Below, one piece after another: positions 1 to 9,872 of a stretch of DNA of 64,000 nt (position 1 is its first letter; every line of letters begins with the position of its first letter). The notes beneath the pieces were generated by a model that was not told the DNA's origin, did not search any database, and worked only from the letters and a program-made list of their open reading frames with translations. The stretch covers positions 59,097,232 through 59,161,231 of the forward strand of contig OZ010574.1 of assembly GCA_963932145.1 (NCBI GenBank). Direction: 5' to 3'. A program made the translations under genes and the position numbers. The DNA is from Acanthosepion lycidas (taxonomy: Eukaryota > Mollusca > Cephalopoda > Sepiida > Sepiidae).

Positions 1-1040
1 ATTTCTCAACATATTTGAACCTTGTGAGTTTGTTTTATTATTTTTTTTTTACTTACGCTTGTGCGGTATCACCTTTACCCTGGATTCAGCTTGCACTATG
101 GCCCGACACCTGATTGATTTCGTCTACCTAAGATCAAAGTCACAACGTGGGTAGATTAGACTTGAGATCAAAGCAGTTACTTCGGTGAACAAATGTTGGA
201 GGCAGGCTGAGAACGACAAAGCTTGTATCGAACCGGAAACAACCAGATCGACCGGGACACAGGCTGGTGGAAGTGACAATGAGTCAACCCCAAACACTAG
301 TGGCAGAAACCTTACAGCTTTGTGCCACAACTGGGAATTGATCATGTGTCATATATTAACGTCGTGACCACCGGTGCGTGTCACATATTGCTGTTTTTAG
401 CATTAATTTTGGGTCCCAAATTAGTAATTTCTATGTAGCTTTGTTTTGAATTCCACATATGACCTTGTCTTTTACTAAGTTGTCCTAGAGATTGCCAAAT
501 TCCCAATCTTTAGCTTTCAGTTTTATGTCAGTCAGAAATGAGTTAAATTTTTCTGAAGGTAATTGATTTTTGCTGAAAAATAAATATCTAATGCAAGTTA
601 TATTTTTTCTTGATTGGCAGTATTCTCAGAATTTATTTTTTACACATTGTATTTTATTATTATCATCATCCAGGTTTTCAAACTTGAATGAATTGGAAAC
701 TTGTCATGCTTACGGTTTCAGCTGCATGTAGGCATGTTGTGACTTGAATTAGCTTATCTTTTCCTACCATTCCAGCAGTGAGCGAATAAAAAACATATTG
801 TTCTTCTCATGCTTTTTAATTTTTATCCAAGTTTCTTTCAAAGTTTAGTTTTTTTGGTGGTTTCTGTAGAATCAAAAGTATGATACTCACCCTCACAAGG
901 AAGTTCCCAAGTAGCATCCAGTTGGCAGACAAAAAGGAAATTGTTTGTTTGTTTGTTTGGGTTTTATGGCATATCATCACTATGGGTTATTTAATGCCAA
1001 ATCCAGTTTATATGAATTTTAAATGCCTATTTTGTATGGA
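1..1040. other. No gene recognised
   Basis: I see no credible exon. The two overlapping short reading frames around 124-367 lie antisense to each other and resemble nothing I know. A GTTT run near 941-958 is followed by a motif (GGGTTTTATGGC and then GGGTTATTTAATG) that recurs near 47.12, 62.35 and 62.53 kb. At the last two sites it adjoins tRNA-derived SINE sequence, so it is probably part of a SINE family. Confidence 0.5.
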
Positions 1041-1043
1041 ATA

Positions 1044-1268
1044 AAAAACGTATAGCTGGCAACATTATGGTTCCAAAAACGTATAGCTGGCAACATTATT
1101 TCTTACAACAAACGTATAGCTAGCAACATTATTGTTTCAAAAACGTACAGCTGGCAACATTATTGTTTCAAAAACCGCATAGCTGGCAACATTATGGTTC
1201 CAAAAACGCATAGCTGGTAACATTATTGTTTCAAAAACATATAGCTGGCAACATTATTTTTCCGAAAA
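1044..1268. repeat. 31-bp minisatellite, about seven units
   Basis: Seven head-to-tail units of roughly 29-35 bp share the core CGTATAGCTGGCAACATTA followed by a variable T-rich joint (TGGTTCC, TTGTTTC or TTTTTCC) and AAAA. Units differ by a few substitutions, so the array is not brand new. It is non-coding in all frames. Confidence 0.9.
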
Positions 1269-1290
1269 CATTATCTGAGGCCTTGCTGTT

Positions 1291-1350
1291 GGATGTAGTT
1301 TATCGTCATACCCAGGACATGGATGTAGTTTACCGTCATACCCAGGACGT
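1291..1350. repeat. Perfectly abutting 30-bp duplication
   Basis: Two adjacent 30-bp copies begin GGATGTAGTTTAYCGTCATA and differ at two bases. The same motif occurs once near 48.23 kb, preceded there too by a GAGGCC-type sequence. It therefore belongs to a dispersed repeat and was duplicated locally here. Confidence 0.8.
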
Positions 1351-1439
1351 AAAAAGGAAATTGGGCTGTAATTAAATTCAGACCCCATCCATACTCAAGT
1401 ATTCATGGCTGAATGATGGATATTTATTGTTCACAATAT

Positions 1440-1900
1440 CCACACCAAAGTCAGCAGCCAATCAGAACCTAGAGAATAGGCTTGCCCAAGTAGCAGAATG
1501 GAACATCCCAGCCTCTTATATAAACCACTCACCAACTTGTACAAACATGGCTGTCAGAACAGACTCAACTTCCAACACAGTCAAATACTGTCTGAGGTCC
1601 AACAAAATCCTACAGATTAAAACTCATTTTTATTTGGTCTATGTTTACTCCTTTGAAGTTATTTCAGGTTATCCACATAAGTGTATGTTGTGTTCATATT
1701 GCTACTAACAGAAATGCAACTTTGTTTCAAATCAAGGAATACTTCATTTGTTTTTGTTGTTATTTCAAATGTTGATCTGTTTCAGCTATTTTGTATTTTA
1801 TTTTTTTGAACTTGTGGGCAGGTTGCATTATTCTGACACCATGTTATGTTATGACGTTATTGTACACGTCTAAAGAAATAAATCAAACATAATTATCATT
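1440..1900 (+). promoter_or_regulatory. Promoter and poly(A)-like block, possibly LTR-derived
   Basis: A CCAATCAG box (1458-1465) is followed about 55 bp later by TATATAAA (1518-1525), and AATAAA sits at 1877-1882. That order and spacing fit a polymerase II unit such as an LTR. No matching second copy, terminal TG..CA pair or coding region was found, and a 93-residue reading frame across it looks like chance. Low confidence. Confidence 0.25.
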
Positions 1901-2183
1901 TGAATTTGCTGGATGTCAGGGAGATAACTGACCTGCAGCGAACCTTCATTGCCATTCAGTTTGATTAATAAGGGAATGGCTAAGGGAGATAATGAGGTTT
2001 ATATTTACTCAATACATCACACATTGTTTAAAGAAATTATTCTTTGCTACTTATTCCCTTGTTAAATTTTTACAATTCTAAGTAACTCTGCTGTACTTTC
2101 TGTAATTAGAAATTAAACTAACTTTTCTTAACTATTTCATAATCAGTAGTAATGTACTAAAGTCTTGCACCCCTACATAACTT

Positions 2184-2345
2184 CCAGAACCTGTCAATTG
2201 GTTTCCCAGAAGTCCAGATATCATGTCTTACAAGAACGCTCTGTGGGGTGTTATCAAGGAGAGAGTTTCCCATGAACCATACCAGAATACCCATCAGTTG
2301 AAGGACATCATTTGGAGAGCTTTTGCAAAAATCAGCAAAGGATAG
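2184..2345 (+). pseudogene. Mariner/IS630-type transposase C-terminal remnant
   Basis: A continuous frame from about 2184 reads WFPRSPDIMSY, then ALWGVIKERV, then HQLKDIIWRAFAKI before a stop at 2343-2345. This is the familiar end of mariner/Tc-type DDE transposases, in which PPRSPDL contains the last catalytic Asp and is followed by FFLWG..K and a helix with ELK..I..A. The Asp of SPD is present. The N-terminal two thirds of the transposase are not recognisable upstream, so this is a 3'-end fossil of a cut-and-paste DNA transposon. The next feature looks like its repeated terminal sequence. Confidence 0.75.
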
Positions 2346-2459
2346 CTTTGTAAAATATCACACAGGACATGATGCTGCATCATTTTGTGCCACAAAAATA
2401 ATGGTGTTCATACAGACAATGGAAGTGAATAAACTGAATCCAGTATATGTGCTTAGCAT

Positions 2460-2712
2460 TACTTGTTCTTCTATTGTTCTCATTACTTTTTGGTAGTGGG
2501 TGACAAGACTTTCCAACCACACTGTAAATTAAAACTAAGTTTTTTAATGATTACTGTTTTACTTGTTCTCTTCTCATCACATTTTGGTAAGGGGTGGCAC
2601 GACTTTTGGACCACCCTGTACAAGTTTTCTTATGATTACTGTATTGCTTGTTTTTCTTATTACCTTTTGGTAAGGGGTTACAAGACTTTCAGACCACCCT
2701 ATATATTATTCT
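2460..2712 (+). repeat. Three tandem copies of a mariner-like 3' terminal segment
   Basis: Three consecutive units of about 85 bp each run from an ACTTGTTCT-type start through TTTTGGTAAGGGGTNACAAGACTTT to CCACCCTGTA-like ends (near 2523, 2619 and 2700). Ends of the GGACCACCCTGTA type are typical of mariner-family inverted repeats, and the block lies about 115 bp after a transposase C-terminus. I read it as a tandem triplication of the element's right end. Confidence 0.7.
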
Positions 2713-3655
2713 GAGTGTCACTACCTGACCTCATGGGAGATTGAGTAAATAAAAAAAATATTGTTCCAAGCGGAAAAGCATCAAAAGGAGTAAAGGTGTA
2801 AGAATATGTTACAAACAAAATCAACAAGCTTTATTGGTGAGAAGGAAGACTAGTGCAGAAATATGAAAATATTTGATTTATATAATATTTTCTCTTTTAT
2901 ATCAGCCGAAAGAGTTGAATTGAACCTTGTGTGAACAAATATATTTTTCATTTGAATTTACCCTAAGTAATATCATTACCAGCAAGCAAGGAAGTATCAA
3001 GAATAAAGTAACAATATAAACATCTTTATTATTATTTTTGTTGTTGTGTATGCAAACAAAGTGATATTGGGGTACAAATATACAAAGCCTAACATAGCAA
3101 TCATGTATGGTAAGTATATACAAGGCACCTGAATCACAGAAGAATATATGCAATATGGTAACAGCTTTTGATAAAAGTAATGTGAAACTTTGCATACCCA
3201 GTTAGAAATACCGTTCATTCAGATGGTCTCCACTTGAGGGTGTTCTTAAGTATCTAGATACAACACTCAAGTCACCTTGGTTACATCATCAAGCAACCAA
3301 CAAGCATATTTGTGGTACTAAACAGGTTATTTACGGTAACACATCTATTTTCCCCAAGACAAAAATGATTATTATTAGTAGTAGTAACAGTATTTACTTC
3401 TAAACATTTCAACTTCAAGACCCCTATCCTGTTTGTAAGTAGTTATAGTTTGTCTTTAATTGTTGATGACTTAAAAACATAGAAGTGATTTTAAATTTTA
3501 ACAAGTTTTATCTATTAATTAAAAATTGTTTTCAAATTTTAATATTGTATTTTGATTTTTTTTTAAATGCAAAAATATTTTAATACTTATTCAATTGCTA
3601 TTAGAACAATTGATATTGTAGAAAATGTACCTAATAACTTCACAGAATTTTTCTT
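2713..3655. other. AT-rich sequence without a recognised gene
   Basis: Only short frames occur (antisense, 2902-3218), with no similarity I recognise. There are poly(T) and ATT runs, and no exon-like or repeat-family signal that I could match elsewhere in the window. Confidence 0.5.
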
Positions 3656-3657
3656 TA

Positions 3658-3965
3658 TCAGTCAGTTATGTGCCATGCGTGATACACGCTTAGGCGATCA
3701 TATATCTTTCGATACATGACTGATGATCATATATCTTTTGATATATGACTGACAAGGCAGATTTTTTCCCACATTAGGTTGCCATTTCTTTCTGCAGTAT
3801 ACTGGTTACCATCCAAGACTATAGAACCTGGTCTGTCCTGCTATTTACCCACAACTGGAGGGAGAAGGGTATTAGCACATAAGTGAATATAATGAATTCA
3901 ACTGGAATTTGAATTTGGCTCTCTGATTCCTCAATATGAGCTGCTATCCAGTAATCCACCATACC
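3658..3965 (-). mobile_element. tRNA-derived SINE, family A
   Basis: This is a minus-strand copy of a roughly 300-bp SINE present five or more times in the window (45.34, 56.04, 59.93 and 61.67 kb). Diagnostic pieces are TGGCAACTGGTCTA, GCAGAAAGAAATGG, a hairpin-forming GTATCGAAAGATAC and the distal GCGTGTATCACGCATGG. The plus-oriented copies start with a tRNA-like head carrying TAATGGTTAGTGGC (A box region) and GTTCGAATTCCAGTC (B box region). Here the palindromic CGATCATATATC part is duplicated (about 3697-3760). Transcription by RNA polymerase III is inferred from the boxes. Confidence 0.85.
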
Positions 3966-4124
3966 TGTTGTAATATATTTTTTTTTTACCCAGTAGCATC
4001 AAGAAAGTAAGGAAGATAGAAAAACAGTGAGAATCTGAAAAAAAATATAAAAATAAGTGGATTGATTGATGTTTATATATAGTCAGTTGAAGTGGGGTCC
4101 CAGCATGCAGCTCACTAATAGGGA

Positions 4125-5660
4125 AGTCCTTATCCTATGATAGAAATTCAGAACATTGTGGAATTGATCCAAGAGACTCCCATCCATAGCAATTTGTTGG
4201 TAAGCATGGATGTTGTGTGCCTGTTGTTACGTTAACCCCATATTTGTACCCTTACCTCAGATTTTATAAGTATATTTTCAGTACCTTGTTTATTTGCGAC
4301 GAAACATATGAATCTTAATAAATTCTTTATTTCTTGAATATGCAGATTGTGAGATATATATTGTTTTTATAACCAGATGAGTCAGGGCCAGTTCTCGGAA
4401 AAGAACCTTCCCTTCTACCCCCATTTCCTACCTGGTCCCTGATGCGTAGGCTAAACAAACGCTGTTTGACAGATAGGTGCGAATGATGTTAGCTAGTTCC
4501 ATAGTCGCTGGCCAAAACGAACGCTGTTTGACAGATATGTGCGGATGACATTAACAGGGTCTGTGAATGACACATACCTTTTTTGGGGGCCAACACGTGA
4601 CTCAACATATAGCAGTTTTCGTTTCACGTGTTGAGGTAACAACAACCTCACATAGTTGCTGGCTGTCGGAGGAGTCGGACGTCACCAAAACCTGTCTTAG
4701 CTATTTGCCATTAGAAGAAGCAGTTGACATCAGAACCAGACTTCGTTGTTTGATGCCAGAAGAATTAGATGCCACCAAAAACCAAAGGACCGACGAGAGA
4801 ATCTAGATCAACATCGTCAACCCAAGTCGGCTACACTCCTGTGATTTTTCTGTGTGTTCTCCTCGCCATCAACCTGGATTGGACATCGCCAGTCAAAAAT
4901 TCATATTAGAACATTGTCAATCCCACCCTTTGCTTTCAGAGGTGTATGAATATCCTTTTGAACAAACTGTACCCCGATAATAGTCAATCGACGTCGATTC
5001 CAACCTTATGTAAGTTTCTGCATGTTTTTCCATATCTTATAATCTGCTATCTCTGTATTCATATGTATTTCACTGCATTAATATCTGTTTAATTGGTAAC
5101 TTATCTCCCCATCCCTTGTATTATTTAGTTTTCTTTTTCTTTTTCTTACATTCACACTTTGTGTATTCTATAAATAAAATCTTTGTATTATATATTCTCA
5201 TGTTGTCTTCTGTTGTTCTGTGTCTGCGTATGGTTCATTTTCTCTCTACGTTTACTGACGTCCGGAATTGGAGAATTCCCCTCCCAACATTCTTTTCTTT
5301 ATTTTTATATCGAACCTTGGGATCTCTTACTTATTTTTTTTTTTTATTTTCTCGTTGCGTCCCGGCTATCGTAGTCCCAACGAAACCCTGGGCATAACAC
5401 TGTTCACCAGAGTCCCTATAGATGAGGCCCTTACAGTGGTTCAAAACCAATTGGAGCCAGACTCCTCCATGAGAGAACATACTAACATTCCAATAGATAA
5501 TCTGATGGAAATGTTGATGTTCTGTGTACAGACAACATACTTCCAACTAGTCTGGCATATACCAATAGGAGGAAGGTTTGGCTATGGGTTCACCAGTATC
5601 ATCAGTGATGGCAAACATGAAATACTTTAAGGAAATGGCTTTAGGAAAAGTACCACTTTA
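4125..5660 (+). mobile_element. Penelope-like retroelement fragment, split by an LTR
   Basis: Sequence on both sides of the LTR at 4225-5399 reads as parts of a Penelope-like reverse transcriptase. The right side encodes TRVPIDEALTVVQ and then NIPIDNLMEML and TTYFQ, matching the family's FT.VP.DEAL and TTYF regions. A further MGSPVS-like core motif lies just after, in another frame. The left side ends in an SMDV-like motif that normally stands directly before LFT. The copy is broken, with several breaks and both ends missing, and is clearly older than the LTR inside it. Penelope elements are retroelements with a telomerase-like reverse transcriptase. Confidence 0.75.
4225..5399 (+). mobile_element. 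Solo LTR with 4-bp target duplication
   Basis: The 1,175-bp block starts TGTTACG and ends CATAACA, the TG..CA ends of an LTR, and is flanked on both sides by CTGT (4221-4224 and 5400-5403). AATAAA lies about 5175-5180, followed by a T-rich tract. No second LTR or internal region is present, so it is a solo LTR left by recombination. Short open frames inside are chance. The element family (Gypsy or BEL) cannot be told from the LTR alone. It interrupts a Penelope-like element. Confidence 0.8.
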
Positions 5661-5799
5661 AAATGGTGAATAAACCCCAAATGAAAAATGCATAAGTTCC
5701 ATAGCTGTGGTTGGTAACCAGTCTAGGTGAACTAAATTCAAAATCAGTTGAATGTGAGGCGACCAACTTTCCTCATTCATGTTGGCATTTATATATTAC

Positions 5800-6515
5800 T
5801 AGCCAAATTAGCCATGCCTTGCTGCATGTCACACATTTTTTGTAAGAAAATGATTGATTTTAAATCATTGTTATAATTTGTGGAGAAAAATGATGCATTT
5901 CAATATGACTCAATGATCTTGCCGATGTGCCATCCATCTTCTGGCTTTCTCCTTCCATATTTTGGATAGGAGTCATTCCCTTGTTCAAATTTAAATTTAA
6001 TTTAAATCAAAGAGAAAAAAAAATTTCAGCAGAGGGTTTATACATAAACAGCTTGATCTAGCTCCTTTTTATATCTGTTTGATGCAATACTTGATTGAAT
6101 GAATTGATGAACAGATTTCAACATTGATATGACAGTTGAATTGTCACAATAAATATGTATTGTAAGGCACTACTTACAGATTGGTGATTTCTTGCTCAAC
6201 TTGACATCCATATTGCCTCATTTTGATCTTTTCAATGTGTCCTCCCATCTTCTGGCTTTCTCTTTCTGTATTTTGGATAGGAGTCATTCCCTTGTTAAAA
6301 TTTAAATTTAATTTGAATCAAAAGGAAAAATATTTTCAGTGGGGGGTTTGTAAACTGCATGGGACCCCCATTGATCAAAATGAAATATACTTATCCAAGT
6401 ACCCAGGGTAATGTAGTTTCAGAATATATACAGTTATGGGGGTCTATCTCCAAAACCCTAGGATGCATTCAATAACAAACTGACAGACAAAGGCTACAAC
6501 TTTATATATATAGAT
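5800..6515 (+). repeat. Dispersed repeat with internal 140-bp duplication
   Basis: Two direct copies of a segment containing CATCTTCTGGCTTTCTC and TTTTGGATAGGAGTCATTCC lie at about 5917-6060 and 6205-6355. The block starts near an ACTAGCCAAATTAGCC motif and ends near TATATATATAGATTAGC, a boundary style common in invertebrate repeats. It has no coding content. Family unknown. Confidence 0.5.
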
Positions 6516-6670
6516 TAGCATGATAGAAAAATCCATCTCCACAAGTAGAATTTATAAACCAAGAATCATAAACAAGTTTGTAAATACTTAAGGCTAAAAT
6601 AACAGACTTTTACTTTTGCCCCTTAGCAAAATAACAAAATATTATTATGGATAAACAGACTTCCTCTTGT

Positions 6671-6697
6671 ACACACACACACACACACACACACACA
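6671..6697. repeat. (CA)n microsatellite
   Basis: A perfect CA run of 27 bp. Confidence 0.98.
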
Positions 6698-7034
6698 ATC
6701 AAACCATTTAATATGAATAAAAATAAAAATGAATTGAATATTGACAAAAAAACAATCCAATTTTCATTACTTGTGCTTCTTCTTTTAAAAAATGAGTTGT
6801 TTTTTTTTCTCGTGTCTAAGCAGAGAATTGCATATGTAAATGAGGTTCATCATAGTGATTAATGTATCCAAATGTTTCCAGATGCCTTAAAACACTCATA
6901 TACAGTATCTCTGTGATGTTGTGTTTTGTCTAACCGTAATTACTTTTAAATCAACATTTCATTATGGTACTAGACAACCCATGAACCTGTTGGGTTCCTT
7001 TTCAAAGCAGTTCATGATACAAAATGATGAGCTA

Positions 7035-7114
7035 TTAGGTTGGTGCAAAAATAATGTCGTTTTCTCACATATGTTACTGTGTGAGAAAACGACATTATTT
7101 TTGCACCAACCTAA
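7035..7114. mobile_element. 80-bp mariner MITE (MADE1-like)
   Basis: A near-perfect palindrome begins TTAGGTTGGTGCAAAAATAA and ends in its reverse complement, flanked by TA on both sides (7033-7034, 7115-7116). The terminus is that of the mariner family giving human MADE1. A second copy at 47493-47572 differs at only three positions. The transcript would fold into a 35-bp stem hairpin. Confidence 0.93.
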
Positions 7115-7370
7115 TATTATTCATCACACATACTTTAATTTGTATTTGCAATACAAGTTGTGATTATTATTATTACTCAAATTATACAATATTACTTAGA
7201 ACAAATGCAATAATAAATTAATAAATGAAAAGGTTTTCAGAATTTGTGAAAAAAATGCAGTCCCTGATACACAGAACAACAGAAAAAAAATGGTAAATCT
7301 GTCAACATATTAAAATTATTAATATGACATCATTGAAATAAATTTAATAATTCATAAATTGATTCCACGA

Positions 7371-7485
7371 TGGACACTTGTCTCACTAGATCAATTATGA
7401 CTAAATAGTGAGTTCGATCCTCACTGGATGCTCCATATTCTCGGCCTTATACCACATCTAAGCTATGCATAGAAAATCCCCATAT
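7371..7485 (+). mobile_element. tRNA-derived SINE, family B, with target duplication
   Basis: A 115-bp SINE carries GTTCGATCCTCACTGG (B box region) and then GGCCTTATACCACATCTAAGC, the family-B tail also seen at 33 and 59.6 kb. It is bounded by a perfect 13-bp duplication ATTGATTCCACGA (7358-7370, 7486-7498). The paralogous segment near 8170 has a single uninterrupted version of the target, confirming insertion. Confidence 0.9.
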
Positions 7486-7845
7486 ATTGATTCCACGAAT
7501 AACAAATAACACTTGTCTCAGATTCATATTTCCTTTAAATAGTTTAGTGAAGTCAAGCCCATATTTTGGTGAGCTACTTTGAATTGAGTATCTATTGAGA
7601 ATATTTTTACGTCATGAATCATATGATTTATGACAAACGTAGATAAAGATATTTTATACATTAGTTGCATGAATTACAGTTGTTATTCAAAAGTCAATTT
7701 TGTTTTATCTCCCCTAAAATAATGAATGTTTGTAATGGAGTTCAAGAGACTTGCTTAAAATGATTCAATTGATATTTTATCAAATAATTAAAGAGGGCAG
7801 AAAAAATGCATCATATATTTAAAAGAACTTAGTTATTTACTACAC

Positions 7846-8200
7846 CACTCGTAAACTGATTAGGTTCCTTTTTAAAATCACTTCATGATATAAAATGATG
7901 AGGTAACAGTATTATCAATTTTATTATTAATTACACGTATTTTAATTTGTATTTGCAATAAAAGTTATTGTAGTAATTATTATTACTCAAATTATACAAA
8001 ATTGCTTAGATCAAATGCAATAATAGATTAATAAATGGAAAGGTTTTCAGAATTTGTGGAAAAAAAGCAGTCCCTGATACACAGAACAGAAAAAATGGTA
8101 AAACTTTCAACATATTAAAATTATTAATATAATATCAACGAAATAAATTTAATAGTTTTAACAATCCATATATTGATTACACAAACAACACTTAATTTGT
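7846..8200. repeat. Tandem segmental duplication, copy 2 (empty)
   Basis: The partner of 6977-7530 lacks both the MITE and the SINE. The MITE position reads GATGAGGTAACAG and the SINE position ATATTGATTACACAAA, so it preserves the pre-insertion state of both sites. Confidence 0.85.
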
Positions 8201-9323
8201 CAGAAGGGGAAGACATTTTCCTTAAACTCAATTAATCAATATGAGCTGATTACATATTATCATTTTCAAAGATGAAGGTCATTCAAAAAAAAACAAAACA
8301 AAATGAGAACAAACAGTAATCATTGGCTTAGGGAGATTCATATTTATTGAAATAACAAAGTATGGACGCCTCCTTTTTGTGCACTTAGTTTCATTTTTTC
8401 TAGGTAAATTTTTCAAAATAATAATTATATTTTTTATTATACATGCAATGTTTTTTTCCTCACATTTATTTTTAAAAATATGTAATGGCAGCAAACTGGC
8501 ATACATCTATTTACCATCAAGTCATGTGACAATTTTCCAGCCATACAGATCACATTTTACAATGACAAACCGACGTAGCTTCTTCATATATGAAATAGTT
8601 GCCAAACATCTGAGATATTTGTTTATAAAAATGTTCTAATGTAGTGTAATGAATTGTATAAATATATGTTATGTATATTTAAATTTATTTAATAACATTG
8701 TCATGTCTTATGAATGTTTATTATTTTTGATACACATAATAGTTGGAATATAATATCCAACTGTTTTTTTATATATATAGATTGATAGAAGAATGTGCAT
8801 CAAAAACAAATACTGAATTTCCTGTTAAAAACGCTTTAACAGAAAAATGGCCCCAGCTCAAGAACTCCTTGTCTGATTTTAATGAAATTTGGCACAGTAC
8901 TCAGCAGGGGTTCCAAAACGATAGATTTTATCAAATTTATCAAGTCATTTTCAAATAAAGCATGTACATTTACACCTAAATGTAAGTATTCAGAAAATTT
9001 TTTATTGCAAACTGAACACAGGTCCTAATCTGTAAATTAGCCCATATAAGTACCTCCATTTTTTTTACATAAATTTTTGATACCTAAAGTTTAGAATGAA
9101 TTTTTTTAAATGAAAAAGCATTCTTGAAGATTTCATTTTAGCTTTAATTGAAAGCTAAATGATTAAATTTATTATTTCTAGTAAGTAAAATATTCTGTTC
9201 CATTTCAGATAGAAATTATATAGATTGGAATGTCAAATATTTGCTTGATTTCTTAAAAGCGGCCATTTTCTTAATTTTAAGAAATTTGTAAACAAAACAA
9301 ATTTATTGATTTTAAAACTCTTC

Positions 9324-9360
<37 letters not shown>

Positions 9361-9870
9361 CACATTATTTGAGTAAAATTAGAAAATTTAAAGTTAAATT
9401 AATCTGATTTGAAATAAATATTACTTATAGCATAAAAAAGTAATATACAACAATTTTTTAATGATTGGTCCTATTTATCTGAGTTTATGATTGATGTATG
9501 ATTGAGTTACAAAGTGATGGCAGCTAGTATAGATGACCAGAATTGACATAAATTTACAAAATCTAAGTGAACACATTTTTTTTTGGTTTTTAACTATCTA
9601 GTAATTTTTACAAATGAACATATTTTCTGCAATTATCGACTATTTTATTGACTTTTATTTACCTTTTGAAGATGCAAAAATAAAAAAACTTAAAATACTA
9701 TAAAATTTTAAATTAATTTTGTAATTTAATAACATATGAAATACCATGAGAGGTAACTTAATAATTTATGAAATATGGTAATTTATTATTAATTTATGTT
9801 TTTTAATATATTTTTAATTTTATTTTTTATTATTATCTTGACAATTATTTTATTATTAAATTTTATTATT
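8201..9870. other. AT-rich sequence without a recognised gene
   Basis: No credible coding sequence. It includes a (TA)n tract at 9327-9358 and a short segment at 9115-9200 (TTCTTGAAG, TTTTAGCTTTAATTGAAAGCTAA) that recurs near 50.71 and 59.41 kb, so it is a dispersed repeat fragment of unknown type. The 71-residue frame at 8743-8958 matches nothing I recognise. Confidence 0.5.
9327..9358. repeat. (AT)n microsatellite
   Basis: A perfect AT run of 32 bp. Confidence 0.98.
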
Positions 9871-9872
9871 AA

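Larger units (their letters stand above)
6977..7530. repeat. Tandem segmental duplication, copy 1 (filled)
   Basis: This segment and 7846-8200 are direct copies of each other, sharing GGTTCCTTTT, TTCATGATA.AAAATGATGAG, TTTAATTTGTATTTGCAATA, AAAGGTTTTCAGAATTTGTG and GCAGTCCCTGATACACAGAA in the same order. Copy 1 additionally contains a mariner MITE and a SINE that copy 2 lacks. It is non-coding and AT-rich. Confidence 0.85.

Noticed and set aside
1427-1708. 93-codon gene after the TATA box
   Set aside because: The frame begins upstream of the CCAAT and TATA motifs and has no family resemblance.
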